A stretch of 21,985 bases of DNA. Source: a virus. How positions within the stretch are numbered: position 1 is the first letter of the stretch; every line of letters starts with the position of its first letter. The stretch covers positions 1-21,985 of the IMG/VR virus record IMGVR_UViG_3300046000_001992. The stretch is one strand, 5' to 3'. The notes beneath the pieces were generated by a model that saw nothing but the letters and a program-made list of their open reading frames with translations, was not told the DNA's origin and searched no databases. A program made the translations under genes and the position numbers. Of this stretch, positions 15,621 to 21,985 are shown in pieces.

Positions 15621-16394
15621 ATGGCAACAATCACAACTAGAGCTAACTTCAAACAATATTGCCTCAGAAGATTAGGTTTTCCAGTCATTGAAATTAACGT
15701 GGATGATGACCAAGTGGAAGACCGGATTGATGATGCGTTACAATATTGGCAAGATTATCACTTTGATGGCCTACAAAAAATATATTACGTCAAAGCTATA
15801 CAGCAAACGGATATAAACAATAAGTATATTGATTTAAGTAATGTCTTAGATGCTTCAAACAATACCATGGAGATTGTTGGAGTAACCCGTATATTCCCAA
15901 TTACCGATTCTCAAGCCGGTGTTAATATGTTTGACTTGAGATATCAATTACGACTTAATGAGTTGTACGACTTCACCTCCGCATCATACATCAACTATAC
16001 ATTAACACAACAACACTTACGCTCTCTTGAACTGATGTTCACTGGAGAAGTTCCTATTCGATTCCAAAGACATATGCAAAAACTGTTTATTGATTGGTCA
16101 TGGGGGTCTAAACAAGCCGAACTTGGTGATATCGTAGTTGCCGAATGTTATGCCTCGATTAATCCAGATGTTTATGGTAGAGTATGGAATGACCGGTGGA
16201 TGAAAGAATATGCCACGGCATTAATCAAAAGGATGTGGGGAAACAACCTCAAGAAATTTGCTGGCTTACAATTACCAGGCAGTGTAACATTAAATGGTGA
16301 TAGAATATTCCAAGAAGCCATAGATGAGATTGCCAAGCTAGAACAACAAATGCAAATCGAATACGGAGCACCTTTAGAATTCATGATGAACTAA
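15621..16394 (+). CDS. 13: Neck protein gp13
   Basis: The 257-residue reading uses the ATG at 15621, five bases after AGGAGAA; a TTG directly before it is too close to the ribosome site. The N-terminus has the features of T4-like gp13: FKQYCLRRLGFPVIEINVDDDQVEDRIDDALQYW, then YHFDG and a YYVKAI segment. In T4, gp13 and gp14 complete the filled head and form the neck to which the tail joins. The protein is somewhat shorter than T4 gp13 (309 residues), as in many marine relatives. It starts the block gp13-gp14-gp15-gp16-gp17-gp18, which supports the call. Its leader carries the hairpin/late promoter element. Confidence 0.88.
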   Translation: MATITTRANFKQYCLRRLGFPVIEINVDDDQVEDRIDDALQYWQDYHFDGLQKIYYVKAIQQTDINNKYIDLSNVLDASNNTMEIVGVTRIFPITDSQAGVNMFDLRYQLRLNELYDFTSASYINYTLTQQHLRSLELMFTGEVPIRFQRHMQKLFIDWSWGSKQAELGDIVVAECYASINPDVYGRVWNDRWMKEYATALIKRMWGNNLKKFAGLQLPGSVTLNGDRIFQEAIDEIAKLEQQMQIEYGAPLEFMMN

Positions 16395-16395
16395 T

Positions 16396-17277
16396 ATGGC
16401 AACTTCAGTATACTTTAATAACTACAACTCTCACGGTGAACAACACCTCATAGAAGATTTAATTGTTGAATCAATTAAAATCATGGGGTTTGATTCATTC
16501 TATTTACCTATTGAGAATCCACAAGACAGAGACATCCTATACGGAGAAGATCCAGTTAAGAAGTTTAGAGCTTCTTATCCATTAGAAATGTATCTATCTG
16601 ATGCCTCTGGTTATGAAGGCCAACAGGATTTCTTTTCTAAGTTTGGCTTAGAAATTCGTGATGTTGTTAAAGTAATATTGTCGAAAAGGTCATTTGACCA
16701 AAGAATGCCACTTGCAACATTATCAAGACCAAGAGAGGGTGATTTAGTTTATGTTCCTTTTCTAAATGGTACTGGTGAATTATATGAGATTACATTTGTA
16801 GAACAAGCAAAAGACTTTCATCAATTAGGAAGAAGAGCACCTTATTTCTATGAGTTAAGCCTTGAGAAATTCAAGTATTCACAAGAAATTATCAACACAG
16901 GTACGGCAGATATTGATAAAGTTGTTACTGATTCTTCATATACATTACATTTAAATACTGGAACTGGTACAGGTACATACACAATACAAGAAATTGTTTT
17001 TCAATCTTTAGATAGTACATATGCCAATGCAAATACAATTGCTTATGTACAATCTTGGATACCAAGTTCAAATACATTATCAGTTACAAATATTGCTGGT
17101 GAGTTTATCGATGGAAGAAGATTAATTGGTAAAACAAGTAATGCTCAATACATATTAACATCTTTTGATCCATTAGATACTCCAGCACATATAGAATCAT
17201 ATGATAATTTTTATCTAGCCAACACAGCGAATTCTATTATAGACTTCTCTGAAACTAATCCGTTTGGATCAATCTAA
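16396..17277 (+). CDS. 14: Neck protein gp14
   Basis: This 293-residue protein begins one base after the gp13 stop. The N-terminus (YFNNYNSHGEQHLIEDLIVESIKIMG, then FYLPIENPQDRDILYGED) and the central QQDFFSKFGLEIRDVVKVILS, PREGDLVYVPF and LGRRAPYFYELSLEKFKYSQE segments fit T4-type gp14, which works with gp13 at the head-tail neck. It is longer than T4 gp14 (256 residues). The extra part, about residues 198-258, is a beta module (EIVFQS...VTNIAGEFIDGRRLIGKTSNAQYIL) that recurs in gp15. The stop overlaps the gp15 start by one base (TAATG). Confidence is high from order and motifs. Confidence 0.88.
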   Translation: MATSVYFNNYNSHGEQHLIEDLIVESIKIMGFDSFYLPIENPQDRDILYGEDPVKKFRASYPLEMYLSDASGYEGQQDFFSKFGLEIRDVVKVILSKRSFDQRMPLATLSRPREGDLVYVPFLNGTGELYEITFVEQAKDFHQLGRRAPYFYELSLEKFKYSQEIINTGTADIDKVVTDSSYTLHLNTGTGTGTYTIQEIVFQSLDSTYANANTIAYVQSWIPSSNTLSVTNIAGEFIDGRRLIGKTSNAQYILTSFDPLDTPAHIESYDNFYLANTANSIIDFSETNPFGSI

Positions 17278-18374
17278 TGGCAAATGTAACCTACAATCGT
17301 GTTATTCGTAAACTTGTAATAGGTTTTGGTAATCTATTTGATGAGATTACATTAGTTCGATATAATCCAAATAATACAGAAGCCGAAAGGTTTATTGTTC
17401 CTATTGCCTATTCAGCAAAAGAACTATACGTTCAAAGATTATTATTTGACCCTGATTTGGATAAAAAAGTTGGATTGACACTACCTAGAATGTCTTTTGA
17501 AATGACAGGTATGATTTATGATGTAAGCAGAAAACAAAATACAAATACCAAAAATTTTACTAATACAGCTTCTGGTGTGTTAGCACAATATAATCCTGTA
17601 CCTTACAATTTTGATTTCTCATTATACTTATATGTAAGAAACACAGAAGATGGTACACAGTTACTAGAACACATTATACCATTTTTTACTCCCGATTATA
17701 CAATTAAATTAAATTTAATACCAGATTTAGGTGTTGTAAAAGAAGTACCTGTTATATTAAATAGTGTATCATCAGAAATTGATTATGAAGGTGATAGAAA
17801 TAATCCAACAAGAATGATTATATGGACTTTAAACTTTACAGTTAAAGGCTTTATATTTGGTTCTTATACTACACCAAAACTTATTCGTACTTCTATTACA
17901 AACATATTAAATGATATATCAGAATCAGATGTAGTATTATTTAATTTAGCCAACACAGGATTAGGATTATATCAGGCTGGTGAGATTGTTTATCAAGGTT
18001 ATACACCACAAATTTCAACAGCAACGGCTAAAGTTGTAAGATTTAATTCAAGTAATAATATATTACACTTGACAAACATTAATGGTAACTTTGTTTCTTC
18101 ATCACCTATTATTGGTGCAACTACAAATTCAAATTATATATTCAATTCTTATACTGTACAACCGAAAAATCTAGCTCAGATTGTTACTACGCCTACTCCA
18201 ACAGATGCCAGTGCGAATGATAAATATAATTATACAACCACGGTTACAGAAACACCTAATATTGATACGAATGTAGTATCTGGTGTACCTTTCAATACTG
18301 ATTTAATGTTAAACATATATGGTATTGATGACCTTAATACTCAACAAGCAAATACAATAGATTTAGGATCTTAG
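17277..18374 (+). CDS. 15: Tail completion / sheath stabiliser protein gp15
   Basis: This 365-residue protein has an N-terminal part matching the gp15 family: FGNLFDEITLVRYN, VPIAYSAKELYVQRLL, LTLPRMSFEMTGMIYD, VPYNFDFSLYLYVRN and EHIIPFFTPDYTIKLN. In T4, gp15 caps the tail tube and sheath and joins the tail to the neck. T4 gp15 is 272 residues; this one has a C-terminal extension beginning near residue 205. The extension includes a beta module (about 235-293: GEIVYQGYTPQ, LHLTNINGNFV, IIGATTNSNYIF) also present in gp14, followed by a Thr-rich tail. A GATAAATA at 18219-18226 lies inside the coding sequence and is noted among the rejected items. Confidence 0.88.
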   Translation: MANVTYNRVIRKLVIGFGNLFDEITLVRYNPNNTEAERFIVPIAYSAKELYVQRLLFDPDLDKKVGLTLPRMSFEMTGMIYDVSRKQNTNTKNFTNTASGVLAQYNPVPYNFDFSLYLYVRNTEDGTQLLEHIIPFFTPDYTIKLNLIPDLGVVKEVPVILNSVSSEIDYEGDRNNPTRMIIWTLNFTVKGFIFGSYTTPKLIRTSITNILNDISESDVVLFNLANTGLGLYQAGEIVYQGYTPQISTATAKVVRFNSSNNILHLTNINGNFVSSSPIIGATTNSNYIFNSYTVQPKNLAQIVTTPTPTDASANDKYNYTTTVTETPNIDTNVVSGVPFNTDLMLNIYGIDDLNTQQANTIDLGS

Positions 18375-18375
18375 A

Positions 18376-18990
18376 ATGTCTAGAATAATTCAATTTAAAA
18401 GATTTGGTGCAGCTGCCATCGCCAATACAATTGGTGCAAATGGTGAGATAATTTTTGATATGACAAACAGAGTTATAACTGTTCATGATGGCGTGACTTC
18501 TGGAGGGTTTGCAGTACAGACAGATAACACAGCCAGAAATTTAGCAAATGCATCTTTTCTCCAAGCCAACACAGCGAATGTGACGGCCGAGTCTGCATTT
18601 GCCAGAGCCAATTTAGCAAATATATTAGCTCAAGCTGCATTTACTCAAGCCAATACAGCAGCCCAAACAGTTCCACAAAATGCTCAGACAACAAATTATA
18701 CACTTCAATTGTCTGATGCTGGTAAACATATTTACTACACACAATCATCAAACGTAATATTGTATATTCCCACAACCTCTAATGTGGCATTTTCTAATGG
18801 TACAACCATTATGGTTGTTTCTAGAACATCTTCAAGTGCTAATGTAACTGTATCACCAAACACCGGCGTATCAATGTTTCTTGCTGGCAATACAACTAGT
18901 GCTTCAAGAAATGTTACTACACATGGTGTTGTTACACTAATTAATGTTGCAGCCAATACATGGTTCATTAGTGGATCTGGAGTAGTATAA
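18376..18990 (+). CDS. Structural protein, tail-fibre/adhesin-like, inserted between gp15 and gp16
   Basis: This 204-residue protein starts one base after the gp15 stop with a weak GGA site. Residues 10-50 (GANGEIIFDMTNRVITVHDG) resemble the small N-terminal domain found at the base of many phage fibres and tropism determinants. Residues 58-97 carry three 14-residue repeats of the form (A/S)F-x-(Q/R)AN-x-AN-xx-A, probably a helical or coiled stalk. Residues about 98-204 form a beta-rich domain (YTLQLSDAGKHIYYTQ, VTLINVAANTWFISGSG), as in fibre tips. T4 has no gene here; its fibritin (wac) lies upstream of gp13. A whisker or decoration role is possible but not shown. Confidence 0.65.
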   Translation: MSRIIQFKRFGAAAIANTIGANGEIIFDMTNRVITVHDGVTSGGFAVQTDNTARNLANASFLQANTANVTAESAFARANLANILAQAAFTQANTAAQTVPQNAQTTNYTLQLSDAGKHIYYTQSSNVILYIPTTSNVAFSNGTTIMVVSRTSSSANVTVSPNTGVSMFLAGNTTSASRNVTTHGVVTLINVAANTWFISGSGVV

Positions 18991-19009
18991 ATTTTAATAT
19001 GGAAATACT

Positions 19010-19426
19010 ATGAATAACCTTGATAAAAATTTAAGTGATGTATTTGATGTGACGCCTATTGGTGAACCAGAACCACCAAAAAAACAAACTTTAACTACAA
19101 GTTATAAACAACCTGATATAGATTCTGATTTAACAGATGCCTATCAGCAATCAAAAGAAAATCTTCAAGGTATCATAGACCAAGGCCAAGAAGCTATGTA
19201 TGAAATACTGGAGATTGCCAAAGCAGGCCAGCACCCAAGAGCATTTGAGGTATATGCCACATTATTAAAGAACATGACCGAAGCCAACGATAGACTTCTC
19301 AAGATACAAAAAGAAATGAGAGACATTTCTGGTATCAAAAAAGAAGCTACCACAACCAATATTGATAAAGCTATCTTTGTAGGTTCAACATCTGAATTGA
19401 GTAAGTTACTAAAAAGTAAAGACTAA
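19010..19426 (+). CDS. 16: Small terminase subunit gp16
   Basis: This 138-residue protein lies immediately before the large terminase. The N-terminus is acidic and flexible with a proline-rich patch (EPEPPKK, residues 19-25). The central part is helical: DLTDAYQQSKENLQGIIDQGQEAMYEIL, KAGQHPRAFEVYATLLKNMTEANDRLLKIQKEM. The latter pair of helices fits the oligomerisation coiled coil of T4-type gp16. This subunit forms a ring that recognises DNA and regulates the ATPase and nuclease of gp17 during packaging. Its size is close to T4 gp16 (164 residues). The stop overlaps the gp17 ATG (TAATG), as expected for subunits made together. Confidence 0.85.
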   Translation: MNNLDKNLSDVFDVTPIGEPEPPKKQTLTTSYKQPDIDSDLTDAYQQSKENLQGIIDQGQEAMYEILEIAKAGQHPRAFEVYATLLKNMTEANDRLLKIQKEMRDISGIKKEATTTNIDKAIFVGSTSELSKLLKSKD

Positions 19427-21105
19427 TGGCAACAAAACAAAAAGAGTCGTACCGTGATAATCCCCTACTCAAAAGGGTAGGGATTAAAGTAAGCTTCTCC
19501 GAAGAACAGGTAGAAGAATATATCAAGTGTCGAAAAGACCCACTATACTTTGCCAAATACATTAAGATTATTACACTTGATGAGGGTGTAACTGAATTCA
19601 AAATGTATGACTTTCAGGAAGAGATGATTAAGACGTTCCATGAGAATCGTTTTACTATCATGAAATGTCCTCGACAGGTCGGTAAAACCACCACAACAGT
19701 CGCCTATCTTCTCTGGACGATACTATTTCAAGACTCACAATCTGTAGCTGTTCTTGCTAACCGAGGTGAGACCGCTCGTGGTATTCTAGGTAAGTTACAG
19801 TTGGCTTATGAGAATCTGCCTATGTGGTTACAACAAGGTGTCGTTGAATGGAACAAAGGCCGTGTAGAATTAGAGAATGGTTCGGTCATCGTGGCATCTT
19901 CTACATCAAGTTCAGCGGCTCGTTCTGGTTCGTTTAACATTGTATTCTTAGATGAGTTTGCTTTCGTACCATCCAATATTGCCACAGAATTCTTTACCTC
20001 AGTCTATCCAGTTATTACTGCTGGTACCAAAACAAAGATTATTATTGTTTCTACACCTAACGGCATGAATCTATTTTATAAGATTTGGACTGATGCAGTC
20101 AATAAGAACAATAATTATACACCATTTGAAGTTCATTGGTCGATGGTGCCAGGCCGGGATGAAAATTGGAAAGAAGAAACAATCAAGAATACTTCTGAAA
20201 GGCAATTTAGGCAGGAATTTGAAACAGAGTTTTTAGGTTCTTCTAACACACTTATCTCTGGTCAAAAGTTACAACAGTTGGCATTTAAACCACCTATTGC
20301 CAACCATGACAAGATGAATATCTATAAACATCCGTTTAAAGGTGATGATGAAACGACCAAAGACCATCTGTATGGTATTTGGGTAGATGTATCTGAAGGT
20401 AAAAACTTAGACTGTTCTACATTCTCGGTGATTGATATATCAACTACACCTTACGAACAAGTGGCAACCTATAGAAGTTCTTCAATCTCACCTATACTTT
20501 TCCCAACGGTCATTTATAATGCAGCCAAGTATTACAACGATGCTTACATTTTGGTTGAGATAAATAACACACCACAGGTTGCTGACATTATACACCAAGA
20601 CCTTGAATATGAAAATCTATTTAAGGTGTTTACAGGTAATAAACAACCACAACAGTTATCGGCTGGGTTTGCCAGAGGAGTACAACTAGGTTTAAAAATG
20701 TCAGTTCAAGTCAAAAGAATGGGTTGTTCCAATCTAAAGACTTTAATTGAAGGTAATAAGTTAATCATCAACGATTTTGATACTGTATCAGAATTAACTA
20801 CCTTTGTTGCCAATAAGACATCCTTTTCGGCAGAATCGGAAGCAAATGATGATATGGTCATGGGTTTAGTAATGTTTGCGTGGGCAACCACCCAAAAGTA
20901 TTTTAAAGAAATTGTAAATCATGATATAAGAAAACAAATTCAGTTGGAAGATATGAATCAATTGGACCAAGAAGTATTACCAGCCCTAATTATTGAAGAT
21001 GGTCTGGATCATCCTTTTGAAGTTTTCGATGGTGACGTATGGGAAGCCGCCGATGGCGGTGAAATTTATTCAAAGTTTATCCGAGATAGGGTTAGGAATC
21101 TATAA
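19426..21105 (+). CDS. 17: Large terminase subunit gp17 (packaging ATPase/nuclease)
   Basis: This 559-residue DNA packaging motor protein is slightly shorter than T4 gp17 (610). ATPase domain: Walker A CPRQVGKTT (residues 81-89), an ANRGETARGILGKL segment, Walker B VFLDEFAF with Asp176/Glu177, and the coupling motif STPNG (209-213). The RNase H-like nuclease domain shows its acidic triad: Asp321 in IWVDVSEG, Glu378 in ILVEINN, and Asp475/Asp476 in EANDDMVMG. A FRQEFETEF linker separates the domains. In T4-like phages gp17 pumps headful DNA into the prohead and cuts it. All key residues are present, so the gene looks functional. Its codon use is slightly less A+T-extreme than the fibre genes. 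Confidence 0.95.
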   Translation: MATKQKESYRDNPLLKRVGIKVSFSEEQVEEYIKCRKDPLYFAKYIKIITLDEGVTEFKMYDFQEEMIKTFHENRFTIMKCPRQVGKTTTTVAYLLWTILFQDSQSVAVLANRGETARGILGKLQLAYENLPMWLQQGVVEWNKGRVELENGSVIVASSTSSSAARSGSFNIVFLDEFAFVPSNIATEFFTSVYPVITAGTKTKIIIVSTPNGMNLFYKIWTDAVNKNNNYTPFEVHWSMVPGRDENWKEETIKNTSERQFRQEFETEFLGSSNTLISGQKLQQLAFKPPIANHDKMNIYKHPFKGDDETTKDHLYGIWVDVSEGKNLDCSTFSVIDISTTPYEQVATYRSSSISPILFPTVIYNAAKYYNDAYILVEINNTPQVADIIHQDLEYENLFKVFTGNKQPQQLSAGFARGVQLGLKMSVQVKRMGCSNLKTLIEGNKLIINDFDTVSELTTFVANKTSFSAESEANDDMVMGLVMFAWATTQKYFKEIVNHDIRKQIQLEDMNQLDQEVLPALIIEDGLDHPFEVFDGDVWEAADGGEIYSKFIRDRVRNL

Positions 21106-21116
21106 AGATAGCGTTT

Positions 21117-21124
21117 GATAAATA
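21117..21124 (+). promoter_or_regulatory. Late promoter (GATAAATA) upstream of gp18
   Basis: The core lies 12 bases after the gp17 stop and 51 bases before the gp18 ATG, giving an expected leader of about 45 nt. A strong TTAAGGAGAA ribosome site precedes the ATG. No inverted repeat surrounds this promoter, unlike those at 13243 and 15592. Confidence 0.6.
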
Positions 21125-21175
21125 TAATCATGGTATTATAACTGCCAATAACATAATAATTTAAGGAGAACACAA

Positions 21176-21985
21176 ATGGCATTTCAAATCTCTCCAGGTG
21201 TAGCTGTTTCCGAAGTCGATTTTACGACAGTAGTTCCTTCGGTACAAACTACAGCCGGTGCAATCGTAGGTACTTTTCTCTGGGGACCTGCAGAAATAAT
21301 TAAACAGACTTCAAGTGAAACAGAATTGGTTTCTATATATGGTAAACCATCAACAAACACAGCGATACAAAATACATTCTTAACCGCATCTTCTTTTTTA
21401 GCATACGGAAATAATTTAAAAGTTGTTCGTGCTATATCTGCTACAACTAATAATGCCACATCTAATGCTAGTTCAAATGTTCAAGTTACAAACGAAGATT
21501 CTTTTGAATATTCATATTTAAATAATAGAGTAAATGCTAATGTGGCTGGAGCTTTTATTGCTAGATATCCAGGAACTTTAGGCAATTCATTAACTGTTTC
21601 AGTTTGTGATGCTGGAGCAAACGCAACAGGATTTTCAACATGGACTGTTAATGGTGCTGGTGTTTCATCACTTTTTCCTAGTGTTCCAGGAACTTCAGTT
21701 CAAGCTGCAGCCGCTGGTGCTTCGAATGATGAAATTCACGTTGTTGTTGTTGATTCTGGTGGAGCAATTACAGGCACAAAAAATACTGTATTAGAAATAT
21801 TTCCATATCTTTCAAAAGCTACTGATGCTACCGACTCATTAGGAAATTCAAACTATTACAAAAATTATATTTTTAGAAATTCAAAATATATTTACGCAAT
21901 AGATCCTCCTTTATATAATACAATAGGTGCAAATGGTACTACTCCAGCAAACACATGGGGATATGCATTAGCTAATACAAGTAAC
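21176..21985 (+). CDS. 18: Tail sheath protein gp18, N-terminal part (3' end outside window)
   Basis: The frame is open for 270 codons to the window edge. The start MAFQISPGVAVSEVDFTT, then AGAIVGTFLWGPAEIIKQ, YGKP, and a LAYGNNLKVVRAI segment follow the N-terminal pattern of T4 gp18 (SPGIELKE, G-F-WGP, YGNDLRVVRA). Gp18 forms the contractile sheath around the tail tube. The second part, with ARYPGTLGNSLTVSV, matches the conserved sheath motif PG-LGN-L. The rest of the protein lies beyond the window. Position directly after gp17 is as in T4. A late promoter of its own and a strong ribosome site fit the high copy number of sheath protein. Confidence 0.93.
   Translation, partial: MAFQISPGVAVSEVDFTTVVPSVQTTAGAIVGTFLWGPAEIIKQTSSETELVSIYGKPSTNTAIQNTFLTASSFLAYGNNLKVVRAISATTNNATSNASSNVQVTNEDSFEYSYLNNRVNANVAGAFIARYPGTLGNSLTVSVCDAGANATGFSTWTVNGAGVSSLFPSVPGTSVQAAAAGASNDEIHVVVVDSGGAITGTKNTVLEIFPYLSKATDATDSLGNSNYYKNYIFRNSKYIYAIDPPLYNTIGANGTTPANTWGYALANTSN

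Noticed and set aside
18219-18226. GATAAATA match inside the gp15 coding sequence, about 150 bases before the 18376 gene
   Set aside because: It could serve the 18376 gene, but it is far from the start and in coding sequence, so chance in A+T-rich DNA is as likely.
20559-20566. GATAAATA late promoter match inside gp17
   Set aside because: It encodes part of the conserved nuclease segment VEINN and no gene starts nearby.

Overview
The window is a 22 kb stretch of the late, structural region of a T4-superfamily myovirus. The anchor is the run gp13-gp14-gp15-gp16-gp17-gp18 (neck, tail completion, both terminase subunits, tail sheath) in T4 order on the + strand from about 15.6 kb to the end. 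All genes are on one strand and tightly packed, with several TAATG stop/start overlaps and no gap over 75 bases. The DNA is A+T-rich. Collagen-like fibres, 2-oxoglutarate/Fe(II) oxygenases and the gp13-gp18 block together resemble marine T4-like phages (cyanophage or pelagiphage type). That host assignment is inference.

Region 1 (1-8862) is a fibre/adhesin locus. It holds the 3' end of a collagen-like fibre, a small tail-fibre assembly-like protein, a collagen-free adhesin-like protein, and two long paralogous fibres (1585-4011 and 4297-6624) made of a collagen stalk plus repeats with MRI...[10 protein letters not shown]-type motifs. Only the second long fibre ends in an S74 intramolecular chaperone. 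Then come two small genes, a proline-rich collagen fibre (7253-8542) and a tail-assembly-chaperone-like gene.

Region 2 (8935-13224) is an accessory enzyme cassette: two 2OG-Fe(II) oxygenases, a GT2 glycosyltransferase fused to a third 2OG-oxygenase-like domain, and a GT2 fused to a SAM methyltransferase. The cassette lies between the two most proline-rich collagen fibre genes (7253 and 13272). The simplest reading is post-translational modification of the fibres (Pro hydroxylation, Thr or hydroxy-residue glycosylation). This is convergent in layout with animal lysyl hydroxylase/glycosyltransferase proteins, although the phage collagen stalks contain essentially no lysine.

Region 3 (13272-15566) holds a proline-rich fibre with an S74 chaperone, followed by paralogues of the two small genes that precede the 7253 fibre. 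Region 4 (15621-21985) is the neck/terminase/sheath block, with one extra structural gene between gp15 and gp16.

T4-type late promoter motifs (NATAAATA) precede five genes. At two of them (13272 fibre and gp13) the promoter sits in a 14-nt loop between inverted-repeat arms, the right arm of which contains the Shine-Dalgarno sequence. This layout would hide the ribosome site in read-through RNA and free it in RNA started at the late promoter. No tRNA, CRISPR, integrase, insertion sequence or clear intrinsic terminator was seen.
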